A DNA stretch of 64,000 nt, taken from contig NZ_LR699115.1 of assembly GCF_902459475.1 (NCBI RefSeq), forward strand, positions 186,001 through 250,000, read 5' to 3'. Source of the stretch: Aquicella lusitana. Its GTDB lineage: Bacteria > Pseudomonadota > Gammaproteobacteria > DSM-16500. Shown in pieces: positions 37,628 through 46,130 of the stretch; the stretch's first letter is position 1; each line of letters opens with the position of its first letter. The notes below the pieces were generated by a model. The model saw nothing but the letters and a program-made list of their open reading frames with translations, had not been told where the DNA came from and ran no database searches. Made by a program: the position numbers and the translations under genes.

Positions 37628-37643
37628 GATAAAAATTTTTATC
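37628..37643. terminator. Palindrome just after hutH
   Basis: GATAAAAATTTTTATC is a perfect 16-bp palindrome six bases after the hutH stop. It is AT-only in the core and has no T tract of its own beyond the palindrome, so it could be a weak terminator or part of the regulatory region of the next gene. Confidence 0.25.
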
Positions 37644-37733
37644 AAATTCAGGCTATCTTATTGGATAAAAACCTACTATTCATTTGCTATACTATAAACA
37701 GTTCGACGCTTGAAAATACTATAGTGAGAGGAA

Positions 37734-39041
37734 ATGAAAATGCCTGTTTTTTTTCAAAAAAGCGAACAAATACCTACAATCGATAAGCAGGTCTTACTCA
37801 TCCATAACAAGCATAATAACCAATTTTCTTTGCAATTAATGGCTTATAATCGAAATGACGATTCTGTTCTCCAAATTACCTTCTCACCTTACGAATCTGA
37901 ATTAACCGAAAAAGACATTGCGGAATCAGAAGTTACGTCTTTAAATTTTGGCAACGATCCAGAGCTTGCCATGCAATTTCAAATGGCCCTTTTGACCTAT
38001 GCTTTTGAACACAAAGATGAGCTAGAAAACAAAATTAATAATGATACAGTTGCTACTTTGATCAAAGTAGGATTAAAAGCATTTGAAAACCATCCTGAAA
38101 TCACTAAACTTCCTTTACTGTTGGACACAAACAATGAAGAACTTTTGAAAACCCTATCAGCAAACGGCTCAGCGCTTGATATTAAACCTCATTTCGAAGA
38201 CTTTTCAAAAATGGGTTTTGTCGCCTGTATTCCCGACTATACTTATCAAACAAAAGACATCGATACTTATACTTCTCCCTGCGCAGCTATTCTCAGCCCA
38301 ACTGCACGTGACCCTTCTTATTTTGAAAAACAAAACCCCAAGAAACAGGAACCTTTTACGCTGTTTAAAGACAAAAGCCATACTTATTTTGAAGATCGAA
38401 AAGCTTCGCCCTTATTACCTTATAGTTCTATTTTTAAAGATAACCCGAATTTAGCCAAAAGAGGCATGTATCAGCGATTAGGTTCAGTGTTTGCATTCCG
38501 GGGCGATGATAGAAGCATAAACGAGATTTTTGAAGCGGGTGGATTCTGGCCGAATGTCACCCGGCCTAAAACGCCTTCTAATTATGCCAGCATAGATAGC
38601 TTGGATATCGGTTCACATCAAGAAGGCGGCGGACTTCCATTCTCAGCTCTGATTAGTTTTTCATTTGGTATTCGCGAAGCAGCAAAACGCGCAAATGATC
38701 AATACTACTATGTTACAGATGTTATCGGCGGCTACACAGAGCAAAACCGTGACACTGAAGATGAGCTAACTGCAGTGGGCGGCGTAGATTTTCAGAATGT
38801 TATTGCATTTCGCAAAGGCAATCACCATGGCCCCATCTACTTTAAAAAAGAATTTTATGAAAAACATCCCGCATTGGCTCATGAAATTTTATTGCTTATG
38901 AGTGGCAAACAGCCTTTCACAATAAAAGAAGGAATTGAATTTGTAGATTATGAAAATAAAAAATTTGGATACCGTAATTGGGACGGCGAGATTGAGTTTA
39001 AGGAGATGGACCAATTTAAATCTTCGCGAAGTTTTAGATAA
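37734..39041 (+). CDS. Cholera/pertussis-toxin-type ADP-ribosyltransferase-like protein (candidate effector)
   Basis: 435 residues with no signal peptide. The C-terminal ~190 residues carry the R-S-E signature of mono-ADP-ribosyltransferases: VFAFRGDDR at 252-260 with R256 (cf. LYRADSR in cholera toxin A), followed by IFEAGGFWPN; a serine strand FSALISFSFG at 303-312; YYYVTDVIGGY at 324-334; and EDELTAVGGVDF at 342-353, matching the toxin segment EQEVSALGGIPY, with E342 and E344 as the E-x-E pair. Residues 1-245 match nothing I know. The tail is Glu-rich (EIEFKEMD), as in Dot/Icm substrates. GAGAGG precedes the ATG and TATACT lies upstream. Target and activity are unknown. Confidence 0.78.
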   Translation: MKMPVFFQKSEQIPTIDKQVLLIHNKHNNQFSLQLMAYNRNDDSVLQITFSPYESELTEKDIAESEVTSLNFGNDPELAMQFQMALLTYAFEHKDELENKINNDTVATLIKVGLKAFENHPEITKLPLLLDTNNEELLKTLSANGSALDIKPHFEDFSKMGFVACIPDYTYQTKDIDTYTSPCAAILSPTARDPSYFEKQNPKKQEPFTLFKDKSHTYFEDRKASPLLPYSSIFKDNPNLAKRGMYQRLGSVFAFRGDDRSINEIFEAGGFWPNVTRPKTPSNYASIDSLDIGSHQEGGGLPFSALISFSFGIREAAKRANDQYYYVTDVIGGYTEQNRDTEDELTAVGGVDFQNVIAFRKGNHHGPIYFKKEFYEKHPALAHEILLLMSGKQPFTIKEGIEFVDYENKKFGYRNWDGEIEFKEMDQFKSSRSFR

Positions 39042-39234
39042 TAAACATTTAAAATATTCCCTTATAGATTCATAGCCTTGGTTTTTTCTCCCCTTCTTCA
39101 AGCAGTTAGAAAATTAAAATCTGGATCTAACTGATTATTATTAAATTAATACTGAATGTTGAAACTCGTTAACTTGATTCTTTTTTGTGATAAGCGTAAC
39201 GTGAATATAGATGGGCGGCCTTACGAGGTGATTT

Positions 39235-39402
39235 ATGTTATCTTGGATCTTCACGTTCTTGGTTCTAGCTATCATTGCAGCTGTCTTTGGTTTTACTGGT
39301 ATTGCCGCTGCAGCGACCGGAATTGCAAAAATTCTTTTTTACATTTTTATAATCTTATTTGTTTTATCACTCATTGTGCACCTTGTTCGTAGAGGTCCGT
39401 GA
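39235..39402 (+). CDS. DUF1328 (YtjA-like) small membrane protein
   Basis: 55 residues, [19 protein letters not shown] at the start, then [18 protein letters not shown], and a basic tail RRGP: the complete two-helix DUF1328 pattern. GAGGTGATTT precedes the ATG. Function is unproven; members are often stress induced and found beside CsbD-like proteins, as here. The 193-bp gap before it, after the ADP-ribosyltransferase gene, shows no other coding frame. Confidence 0.85.
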   Translation: MLSWIFTFLVLAIIAAVFGFTGIAAAATGIAKILFYIFIILFVLSLIVHLVRRGP

Positions 39403-39445
39403 GTGCAAGTCCCATAATAATAAATGGTCAAAAGGAGGGGATATT

Positions 39446-39661
39446 ATGAATAAAGACATTGTAAAAGGTCACTGGAAAGAAATTAAAGGGAAATTAAAGC
39501 AACAATGGGGAAAATTAACAGACGACGAAATCGATACTATGCAAGGAACTTTTGAAGAGCTGGAAGGTAAATTGCAACGTCATTACGGTTATCAAAAAGA
39601 ACAAGCCGAAAGGGAAATCGAAAAATTTTTAGAAAGGAATCATCTAACTGAAAAAACTTAA
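39446..39661 (+). CDS. CsbD-family stress protein
   Basis: 71 residues from the ATG at 39446, six bases after an excellent AAAGGAGGGG site. Sequence pattern GHWKEIKGKLKQQWGKLTDDE and YGYQKEQAEREIEKFL is typical CsbD. Small, charged, helical, usually controlled by general stress sigma factors; the molecular role is unknown. 43 bp after the DUF1328 gene and ended by a strong terminator, so the two probably form one transcript. Confidence 0.92.
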   Translation: MNKDIVKGHWKEIKGKLKQQWGKLTDDEIDTMQGTFEELEGKLQRHYGYQKEQAEREIEKFLERNHLTEKT

Positions 39662-39681
39662 TAAAAATATTTCGTGTTTTT

Positions 39682-39713
39682 AAAAAGCTGAATTCATCAT
39701 TCAGCTTTTTTTT
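39682..39713 (+). terminator. Rho-independent terminator after csbD-like gene
   Basis: Stem AAAAAGCTGAA (39682-39692) pairs with TTCAGCTTTTT (39700-39710) around a 7-nt loop, followed by further Ts to 39713. It also serves as a boundary to the convergent GST gene. Confidence 0.85.
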
Positions 39714-39743
39714 GGCTTTCTATAATTGAATCCGAATTGGATT

Positions 39744-40352
39744 TTACAACAAACTTTCTTGCTGCAATGATTGCTGAACAGATTTTCGCTGCTTGACTAG
39801 ATGATAATATTGCATCAAATGAGGCCATTTTTCTGTGTCAAATTTAAAGTATATCGCCCAATTAATCATCACCAACATATAGGCATCCGCTAAGGTAAAC
39901 TGATCACCCAGCAAGTATTTTTTGAGTTGAAGATGCTTATCCACATAACTTAATTTTGCATTTAGTAATGGCTTAAAAAATTGATCTTTCACTTCCTGCG
40001 ATAAGGTAGGATTAAATAATGGACCAAAGCTCTTATGCAGTTCCGTCGCAACATAATTTTGCCACTCAAGAATACGATAACGGTTAAAATCATCCGTAGA
40101 TGGTAATAATTCCACCACTTTTTCTTTATCTGCCAGATATTGTAAAATCACCCCATTCTCGGTAAGAATTCCATTTTGGTCTGTTTCTAATGCTGGAACA
40201 GCACCTTTATCATTAATCGAGAGGTAATCCTTACCAGATTCGGTTTTTTTGGTTCGCAAATCGACGGATTCATATTCGCAAGATAATCCCAATTCATTGA
40301 TGATAATTCTGGAAGCTAGCGAACAGGCACCTTTGGAATAATACAGTTTCAT
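39744..40352 (-). CDS. Glutathione S-transferase, beta-class (GstA-like)
   Basis: 202 residues. The N-terminal thioredoxin fold begins MKLYYSKGACSLASRI, with the beta-class catalytic Cys10, followed by GAVPALETDQNGILTENGVILQYLAD. The C-terminal helical domain contains LGDQFTLADAYMLV. It would conjugate or bind glutathione in the cytoplasm for detoxification. Transcribed alone. Confidence 0.9.
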   Translation of the reverse strand: MKLYYSKGACSLASRIIINELGLSCEYESVDLRTKKTESGKDYLSINDKGAVPALETDQNGILTENGVILQYLADKEKVVELLPSTDDFNRYRILEWQNYVATELHKSFGPLFNPTLSQEVKDQFFKPLLNAKLSYVDKHLQLKKYLLGDQFTLADAYMLVMINWAIYFKFDTEKWPHLMQYYHLVKQRKSVQQSLQQESLL

Positions 40353-40468
40353 TGTTTCTCCTTTAGTTACTTCCTTTGCTCGGATAGTTGGATTGAAAAG
40401 GGTAGGGAAAATTTTATCGCTACTATATAATCCTTTCGTAATAAATACCTAACTTAAGAGATAAGACC

Positions 40469-40918
40469 ATGATAGTCAAAGTGGGAGTTGGTGTCATGAT
40501 ATTTAATGAGCACCAGCAGGTGCTGTTGGGTAAACGGCTTGGCAAGCATGGTTATGGTACACGGGCTTTTCCTGGCGGCCACTTGGAATACAAAGAATCA
40601 CCCTTTGACTGCGCAGTGCGTGAAACCAGAGAAGAAACGGGACTCATTCTTAATTATGTCAATCAGGGGCCATGGACAAACGATGTCTTTGACGATGGCA
40701 GCCATTACCTCACCCTTTTTATGCTGGCGAATCATCCTGGCGGCATACCGCGTGTGCTTGAACCTGACAAATGTGAAAAATGGGAATGGTTTGATTGGAA
40801 CGATCTACCCGCTCCGCTATTTAGAACGATTATAACTCTCAAATCCAATCATACCGACCTCATCAAAAGTCTGAAGGCGAAGGCGCATATCGGTAATTAC
40901 GGGAGCATGCTCCCGTAA
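40469..40918 (+). CDS. Nudix hydrolase (NUDT15/MutT-like)
   Basis: 149 residues. The Nudix box is complete: GGHLEYKESPFDCAVRETREETGL at roughly residues 37-60. WEWFDWNDLP near the end is characteristic of the NUDT15-like nucleotide diphosphatase group, which clean oxidised or unusual nucleotides. Substrate not determinable. Its last codons lie inside a 26-bp perfect palindrome shared with the convergent msrBA stop. Confidence 0.87.
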   Translation: MIVKVGVGVMIFNEHQQVLLGKRLGKHGYGTRAFPGGHLEYKESPFDCAVRETREETGLILNYVNQGPWTNDVFDDGSHYLTLFMLANHPGGIPRVLEPDKCEKWEWFDWNDLPAPLFRTIITLKSNHTDLIKSLKAKAHIGNYGSMLP

Positions 40919-40920
40919 TT
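40895..40920. terminator. Perfect 26-bp palindrome at convergent gene ends
   Basis: A perfect inverted repeat with half-site AATTACGGGAGCA covers the last codons and stop of the Nudix gene and the stop of msrBA on the other strand. The stem is 13 bp with no loop bases beyond the centre. No long T run follows in either direction, so it may act as a bidirectional roadblock or transcript-stabilising hairpin rather than a classic terminator. Confidence 0.45.
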
Positions 40921-41779
40921 ATGGGGCAAACTTTTTGGTATACTGATGGCAGTAGGGATGTTTGCCCGTTTTTGCGTAGTAATCCTGATGATAAGTTTCT
41001 GCGGGCCAAAAAGTGCTAACCGGTTTAAGTTGCGTTGCCACTTCAAAGCCCAAACCTTTTAGCTCAGCGATTAATTTTTGGGCTATTTGCCTCTGTTTAT
41101 CATCATAATAAAAAATGACACTCTGATATTGCTCACCTAAATCAGGGCCTTGACCGTTCGTTTGGGCCTGATCATGAATCTCAAAAAAATATTTGGTCAG
41201 GTTTTCATAATCTAAGCTTGCTGGGTCATAAATGACCCGAACCGCCTCATAATGACCGGTGCGACCCGAACAGATTTCCTCATAGGTTGGATAAGGCTGA
41301 TGGCCTCCGGTGTAGCCAGCTTCGGCCTTTAGTACACCGGGTAATCTTTTGAAATAGTATTCCACGCCCCAGAAACAACCAGCGGCAAATATCGCTTCCT
41401 CTGTGTCCATGACATTGAGATCAGAAACAAAATCAAGGCTGAGTGAATTGACACAATGACGCGTATTCTTTGCGGTAAGTCCTTCCCCTTCAAAAACATG
41501 TCCCAAATGAGCCCGGCAGCGTACGCATAAAATCTCCGTGCGTCTGCCGTCTGCATCCATTTCACGAAGAATGGATCCGGCAATTTCTTCATCAAAACTC
41601 GGCCAGCCGCAGCCTGAGTGAAATTTTGTATGTGAACGATAAAGCGGTAAGCCGCACTGACGGCATAAATAAGTGCCCGATTCGCCGAAGCGATCATATT
41701 CACCTGAAAAAGGCTGCTCTGTTCCTTTGTCTTTCACGACAGCAAGCACATGCTCAGGCAAGCTTTTTGTTTTTATCAT
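40919..41779 (-). CDS. msrBA: Bifunctional methionine sulfoxide reductase, MsrB-MsrA fusion
   Basis: 286 residues. MsrB comes first (~1-125): zinc-binding CRQCG and CVRCRAHLGHVF, HSGCGWPSF and catalytic RHCVNS. MsrA follows (~128-286): catalytic AAGCFWGVEYYF, then VLKAEAGYTGGH, and EVCSGRTGHYE-like ICSGRTGHYEAV. It repairs both stereoisomers of methionine sulfoxide using thioredoxin. Most fusions have MsrA before MsrB; here the order is reversed. No signal peptide, so cytoplasmic. Confidence 0.94.
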   Translation of the reverse strand: MIKTKSLPEHVLAVVKDKGTEQPFSGEYDRFGESGTYLCRQCGLPLYRSHTKFHSGCGWPSFDEEIAGSILREMDADGRRTEILCVRCRAHLGHVFEGEGLTAKNTRHCVNSLSLDFVSDLNVMDTEEAIFAAGCFWGVEYYFKRLPGVLKAEAGYTGGHQPYPTYEEICSGRTGHYEAVRVIYDPASLDYENLTKYFFEIHDQAQTNGQGPDLGEQYQSVIFYYDDKQRQIAQKLIAELKGLGFEVATQLKPVSTFWPAETYHQDYYAKTGKHPYCHQYTKKFAP

Positions 41780-41813
41780 CGTGCGGCGGCCCTTAATCGG
41801 CTATTGTCCACCT

Positions 41814-42578
41814 CTATCGCAAGCGATAATCGATGGTCGTCACCAGCCTGACTTTTTTATCAATAGAACCTAATGCATTCTGATTGCTGTTCCAGTCAGC
41901 ACTCATCGTACTGGTGTCTCTTCCCATGATCTGGAAAACACCTTGGCTGGCACGCTGGATCCCCGCCAATTTACTGTCTGAATCTTTGGCAAACTGCTCT
42001 GCTACCGTGCGTGCGCTCTTGGTGGCTTCTGCGAGCATGGCAGGTCGAATGCTATCCAGCTGTGTGTAATAAAAACTTGGGTTAGGACTCAAAAGACTGG
42101 CGTCAAAAGTAAGCGGTACGCCTTGCTGCAGAAGTTGATTGGCGATTTGCACGGTTTTTTGAATGAGGTCCACATTGATAGAACGTACACGCACGCCGGC
42201 AGTGACAACATAGCGCTGGTCGTTGGTCGTTTGCGTGCCAGGCTGGCTATAAATATTGGCTAAACGGTCTTCTACTTTCAATTGGGTATGGCCAATTTCA
42301 TCATCGGTAAAACCCTGCTTTTTCAAAAAGGCAATGACCACATCCTGATCGTGTTGCAAACGCTGATCCAGTTGTACCAGATCGTTGCCCACTTCCCTAT
42401 AGTTAATCTCCCAGATGCCGAGATCCGATTTCACATCTTTTTCTGCGAGACCTTTTACCGTTACCGAACGGCTCATTTTCTTGACGAGATAAAAGCCTTT
42501 TCCAATACTGTACCCGGCGCCCAAGAAGCCTATGCTTAAAATAATTGTGCAAATGACAAATGTTATTTTATTTATCAT
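41814..42578 (-). CDS. SIMPL-domain (DUF541) protein
   Basis: 254 residues with one N-terminal hydrophobic helix (~5-28, either a membrane anchor or an uncleaved signal) and a SIMPL domain from ~35, starting RSVTVKGLAEKDVKSDLGIW. LSPNPSFYYTQLDSIRPAMLAEATKSAR is typical of the family. Periplasmic location expected. Molecular role unknown; some relatives relate to oxidative stress. It precedes msrBA on the same strand with a 34-bp gap, consistent with a stress-protection pair. Confidence 0.88.
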   Translation of the reverse strand: MINKITFVICTIILSIGFLGAGYSIGKGFYLVKKMSRSVTVKGLAEKDVKSDLGIWEINYREVGNDLVQLDQRLQHDQDVVIAFLKKQGFTDDEIGHTQLKVEDRLANIYSQPGTQTTNDQRYVVTAGVRVRSINVDLIQKTVQIANQLLQQGVPLTFDASLLSPNPSFYYTQLDSIRPAMLAEATKSARTVAEQFAKDSDSKLAGIQRASQGVFQIMGRDTSTMSADWNSNQNALGSIDKKVRLVTTIDYRLR

Positions 42579-42720
42579 AAACCCGCCTCATCACTTAGTT
42601 AACAGAGAAGGTTCATTTTCGCATAATTCCATTCGATTTTAATAGTAGATTTACGTTCACAAATCACATATTGTAAACCGATCCCCATTTGTGAAATGCC
42701 AGTTTTGCAAGGACTGAACC

Positions 42721-43533
42721 ATGACCTCACCTGCATCAAAAAAGTTAAGTTACTGGCTCGTTTTTCAGAATGATTGCCTGCTGATCGCCAAAAATGATAC
42801 TGCCCATAAGCTATTGACTGCATCAGCCATTAACGAATTAATAGCAGCATTTTCCAGGCAGCACCTGTTAGCCCAGTTTGATGATTTTGATATTTACTGC
42901 GCAGAACTCGCAACCGAATCTTCCCTTCCTCAATCGATCGATCCCATCCCCTTCAGAAAAGCGCTTGAATCGCTAGGAACGGACTGGTATAGCATTGCTG
43001 CCAAAGCACGCGCCATCATTAACTGGGATAAAAATCATCAATATTGTGGGCGCTGCGGCCATCCAACAGAACTTAAAACAGGCGCTTTTGAACGTCATTG
43101 CCCTGCCTGTTCATTGGTTTTTTATCCTCGCATTTCACCTTCGATTATTGTATTAATTCAAAAAGGGGACCATATCCTCATGGCGAGAAGTCATCATTTT
43201 CTTCCGGGTGTTTATGGTCTGATTGCCGGTTTTGTTGAAGCGGGTGAAAACGTGGAAGAAGCTGTCCACAGGGAAGTCAAAGAAGAAGTCGGCATAGAAA
43301 TTAAAAACCTCCGTTATTTTGGTTCACAAGCCTGGCCCTTCCCGGATTCACTGATGATTGCTTTCACAGCTGAATATGCCGCAGGCGACCTTATGATTAA
43401 TCCCTCTGAAATTGAAGAAGCCGGCTGGTACCATATTGATCATTTGCCAGGACGGCCATCCTCTAGCATCAGTATCGCCAGAAAGCTTATTAATCATTTT
43501 ATTGAACAACAAAAAGGCAAGAGCCCTGTTTGA
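42721..43533 (+). CDS. nudC: NAD(H) pyrophosphatase / NAD-capped RNA hydrolase
   Basis: 270 residues. The zinc ribbon is YCGRCGHPTELK...RHCPACS at ~108-130, followed by the Nudix box GFVEAGENVEEAVHREVKEEVG and the NudC marker SQAWPFPDSLM (usually SQPWPFP). Cleaves NADH or removes NAD caps from RNA 5' ends. Family assignment is clear; the Ala in SQAWPFP is a small deviation. Transcribed in the same direction as the VIT1 gene 79 bp downstream. Confidence 0.93.
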   Translation: MTSPASKKLSYWLVFQNDCLLIAKNDTAHKLLTASAINELIAAFSRQHLLAQFDDFDIYCAELATESSLPQSIDPIPFRKALESLGTDWYSIAAKARAIINWDKNHQYCGRCGHPTELKTGAFERHCPACSLVFYPRISPSIIVLIQKGDHILMARSHHFLPGVYGLIAGFVEAGENVEEAVHREVKEEVGIEIKNLRYFGSQAWPFPDSLMIAFTAEYAAGDLMINPSEIEEAGWYHIDHLPGRPSSSISIARKLINHFIEQQKGKSPV

Positions 43534-43612
43534 TTGTAATTATTATTTTGTTATACCCTTTTACAGTCTGTGAAATAATACCGAGATTATCGCCGAGTAC
43601 TAAGGAAAACAC

Positions 43613-44614
43613 ATGCAACTCTATGACAACTGGCGGGAAGAGAAACGGTCAGCCTACCTTTATGCCGTTATGGCAGAGAATGAAAAAAATATTCTGCATC
43701 AAAAATTATTTTCTGATCTAAAAACTGCCGCAGAAAGCCAGGCTGATGTTTGGAAGAAAAAAATTGAAGACAATGGGTTGCAACCGCCAGGCATTTATGT
43801 ACCTGATCTGCGCACTCGCCTTGTGGCCAGACTCATCAAATGGGTCGGCGCTGAGAACTTACATCACATTCTCGCCGCCATGAAAATTCGCGGGATGTCT
43901 GTGTTTACGCAATATCATGCTGAACACCGGCATACGGGTTTAAATGCTGCTAGCAATCTGCGTGCCGCTGTCTTTGGGATAAACGATGGCCTCATTTCTA
44001 ACATGAGCTTGATTTTGGGCATTGCTGGCGCAAATGCAAATCAACATGTCATTATTCTTGCAGGTGTTGCGGGTCTGCTTGCCGGCGCGTGTTCCATGGG
44101 TGCTGGCGAATATATCTCAGTACGTTCGCAGCGCGAAGTATTTGAATATCAGATCGCGATTGAAAAGCAGGAACTGGAAGAATACCCTGAAGAAGAAATG
44201 GAAGAACTCAGTCTTATTTACCAGGCACGCGGTGTCCCGCGTGAAGCGGCTGACAAACTGGCCCAAATCATGATTGATAACCCGGAAACGGGATTAAATA
44301 CCCTGGCTCGCGAGGAGCTGGGTCTTAATCCTGAAGAACTGGTCTCGCCGATCGGCGCCATGCTGGCTTCGTTTTTCTCATTCGCTGTCGGCGCTTTTAT
44401 CCCGCTCCTGCCGTTTCTCCTGGGAAGTAATTTACCGAGCCTCTACATGAGTATGGGTTTGACATCCGCTGCTCTTTTCGTCATTGGCGCCACCCTCAGC
44501 CTCTTTAATAATAAAAATCCCGTCCTGCAAGGTTTGCGAATGTTGGTCATCGGTTTTCTTGCCGGGGGGCTAACATTTGTGATCGGCAAAGGATTGGGGA
44601 TCGCAATGTATTGA
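43613..44614 (+). CDS. VIT1/CCC1-family iron/manganese transporter with ferritin-like N-terminus
   Basis: 333 residues. Residues ~1-110 are helical and acidic (YDNWREEKRSAYLYAVMAENEKN), resembling the rubrerythrin-like domain fused to bacterial VIT proteins. The transporter domain from ~115 has five helices, with NLRAAVFGINDGLISNMSLILG as the diagnostic first helix and an acidic cytoplasmic helix bundle at ~185-230. VIT/CCC1 proteins export or store Fe(II)/Mn(II). AAGGAAAA precedes the ATG. Likely protects against iron overload. Confidence 0.9.
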   Translation: MQLYDNWREEKRSAYLYAVMAENEKNILHQKLFSDLKTAAESQADVWKKKIEDNGLQPPGIYVPDLRTRLVARLIKWVGAENLHHILAAMKIRGMSVFTQYHAEHRHTGLNAASNLRAAVFGINDGLISNMSLILGIAGANANQHVIILAGVAGLLAGACSMGAGEYISVRSQREVFEYQIAIEKQELEEYPEEEMEELSLIYQARGVPREAADKLAQIMIDNPETGLNTLAREELGLNPEELVSPIGAMLASFFSFAVGAFIPLLPFLLGSNLPSLYMSMGLTSAALFVIGATLSLFNNKNPVLQGLRMLVIGFLAGGLTFVIGKGLGIAMY

Positions 44615-44719
44615 TAATAAAATTAAATTTTTCTCCGAGGTTGCTTTTCCCCTTTAATTAGTTAGTTGTCTAATAGATGGCTGTCTAATATACTAATGAC
44701 AAAATAAAGAGGCTCTCTT

Positions 44720-45877
44720 ATGCACACCGATTATTTTCCTTTGGGCATTGCACAGGGAAAAGCATTTTGTAACCGGGTCAACGAACGTCAACGTCTGGCT
44801 AAAAATATTAAAGCTCACCAGCATACACTCATTACTTCGCCACGACGCTATGGCAAAACCAGTCTGGTTACCTTTGTCATGAATGACACTGGTATCCCTT
44901 TTGCCAATGTCGATTTTTTTGTTGCGCTGGATGCCAAAGCTTGTGAAGAACAGCTAATTCAGGGCACTCAACGGCTGCTCCATCAAATTTCCAGCAAACC
45001 TGAACGCCTGTTCAATCATATTAAAGATTATTTCATTCAATCTAAAAAAAAATGGACCATTGGTTATAAAGGAGTCCATCTGGAACTCATCCCCGACAAG
45101 GAAAATGATCCTGCAACTAATATTATGGATGTATTACTTGCGCTGGAAAGCGTACTCGCAAAAAAGCGTCAACATGCCGTCTTATTTATCGATGAATTTC
45201 AGGAAATCGGCGCACTGCCCTCCGCGAAAGCACTAGAAGGCGCCATCCGCCATGTTGCCCAGGAAACAAAATATCTTCTGCTAATTTTTTCTGGCAGTAA
45301 CCGACATTTATTAAATCATATGTTCGACGATAAATCGCGCCCGTTATATCTGTTGTGTGAGCGTATGATTTTAGACCGCATCGCCGAAGATGATTACGTT
45401 GCATTTATTAACAACGTTGCGATGAAAACATGGAAAAAATCTCTGTCAGACAAAACACTTGAACAACTTTTTACCCTGACAGAACGTCATCCTTATTATA
45501 TAAATGTGTTATGTAATGCGCTATGGAAAAACCATATGGACCAATCTCATCCGCCAGACGCGGAAGCAGCCAGCAAATATTGGCAGGAATATATTCATAT
45601 AGAAAAAACACGAATCAGTCGTGAACTTTCTCAATTGAGTTTTGGCCAGCGTAAAATCCTCACAGCTGTTTCATTTGGACACACAACAGAATTAACAGGC
45701 AAACACATTCTGCAAAAAATTGGCATTACAGGGCCAAGTGTCATCAGTGCGCTGCAAGTGCTTGAGGAAAAAGATTTGATAGGCAGAAAAGATGACGGCA
45801 GTTACTTCACTATCGATCCATTAATGAAGGCATCGTTGCGATATTTTTACCAGGATGCTTTTGAAATTCAGGCCTGA
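44720..45877 (+). CDS. AAA+ ATPase, archaeal-type (MNS/Arch_ATPase) with winged-helix tail
   Basis: 385 residues. Walker A SPRRYGKTSL at ~41-50 and Walker B AVLFIDEFQEIG near 155 belong to the Orc/Cdc6-like MNS clade of STAND-related NTPases. The last ~80 residues form a likely winged helix (SFGQRKILTAVSFGHTTELT, then VISALQVLEEKDLIG). Members are scattered by horizontal transfer and have no general function. It stands alone, followed by a palindromic mobile element. Confidence 0.85.
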   Translation: MHTDYFPLGIAQGKAFCNRVNERQRLAKNIKAHQHTLITSPRRYGKTSLVTFVMNDTGIPFANVDFFVALDAKACEEQLIQGTQRLLHQISSKPERLFNHIKDYFIQSKKKWTIGYKGVHLELIPDKENDPATNIMDVLLALESVLAKKRQHAVLFIDEFQEIGALPSAKALEGAIRHVAQETKYLLLIFSGSNRHLLNHMFDDKSRPLYLLCERMILDRIAEDDYVAFINNVAMKTWKKSLSDKTLEQLFTLTERHPYYINVLCNALWKNHMDQSHPPDAEAASKYWQEYIHIEKTRISRELSQLSFGQRKILTAVSFGHTTELTGKHILQKIGITGPSVISALQVLEEKDLIGRKDDGSYFTIDPLMKASLRYFYQDAFEIQA

Positions 45878-45896
45878 TTTTTCGTGAGAAAAATAT

Positions 45897-46012
45897 AAAT
45901 AAGTTCTCTGTACACGACAAAATTTCTAACCGTTCATCTTTCGAGACGGCCGCTTCGCGGCCTCCTCAGGGATGAACGGTTAGAAATTTTGTCGTGTACA
46001 GAGAAATAAGTT
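45897..46012. mobile_element. 98-bp palindromic MITE-like element with 9-bp target duplication
   Basis: The direct repeat AAATAAGTT occurs at 45897-45905 and 46004-46012. Between them lies a 98-bp element (45906-46003) with perfect 33-bp terminal inverted repeats starting CTCTGTACACGACAAAATTT. The 32-bp centre contains its own GGCCGCTTCGCGGCC hairpin and the CCTCAGG/GATGAACGG words seen in widespread bacterial palindromic repeats. No coding capacity. The exact 9-bp duplication argues for transposition in trans. Confidence 0.8.
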
Positions 46013-46130
46013 AATACAATTTGCGGATACCAGCGCAAACCGGCATCCAGAATGTCCCCAAGGAACGTCCGGATGCCTGTATTACGACATCAAAAGTGAA
46101 TTAATATATCTCGTAAAAAACTGAAAAGGA

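Noticed and set aside
37623..37733. PmrA box upstream of the ADP-ribosyltransferase gene
   Set aside because: No TTAA-N7-TTAA or YTTAAK repeat is present there; only a TATACT-like -10 is visible. The ankyrin gene at 12 kb also lacks one.
39359..39445. A 29-residue N-terminal extension of the CsbD protein
   Set aside because: The strong AAAGGAGGGG site and family length both place the start at 39446; the upstream stretch overlaps the DUF1328 gene in another frame.
45904..46005. Long inverted repeat as a Rho-independent terminator of the AAA ATPase gene
   Set aside because: Arms are far longer than a terminator, there is no T tract, and a 9-bp direct duplication flanks it, which indicates a mobile element.
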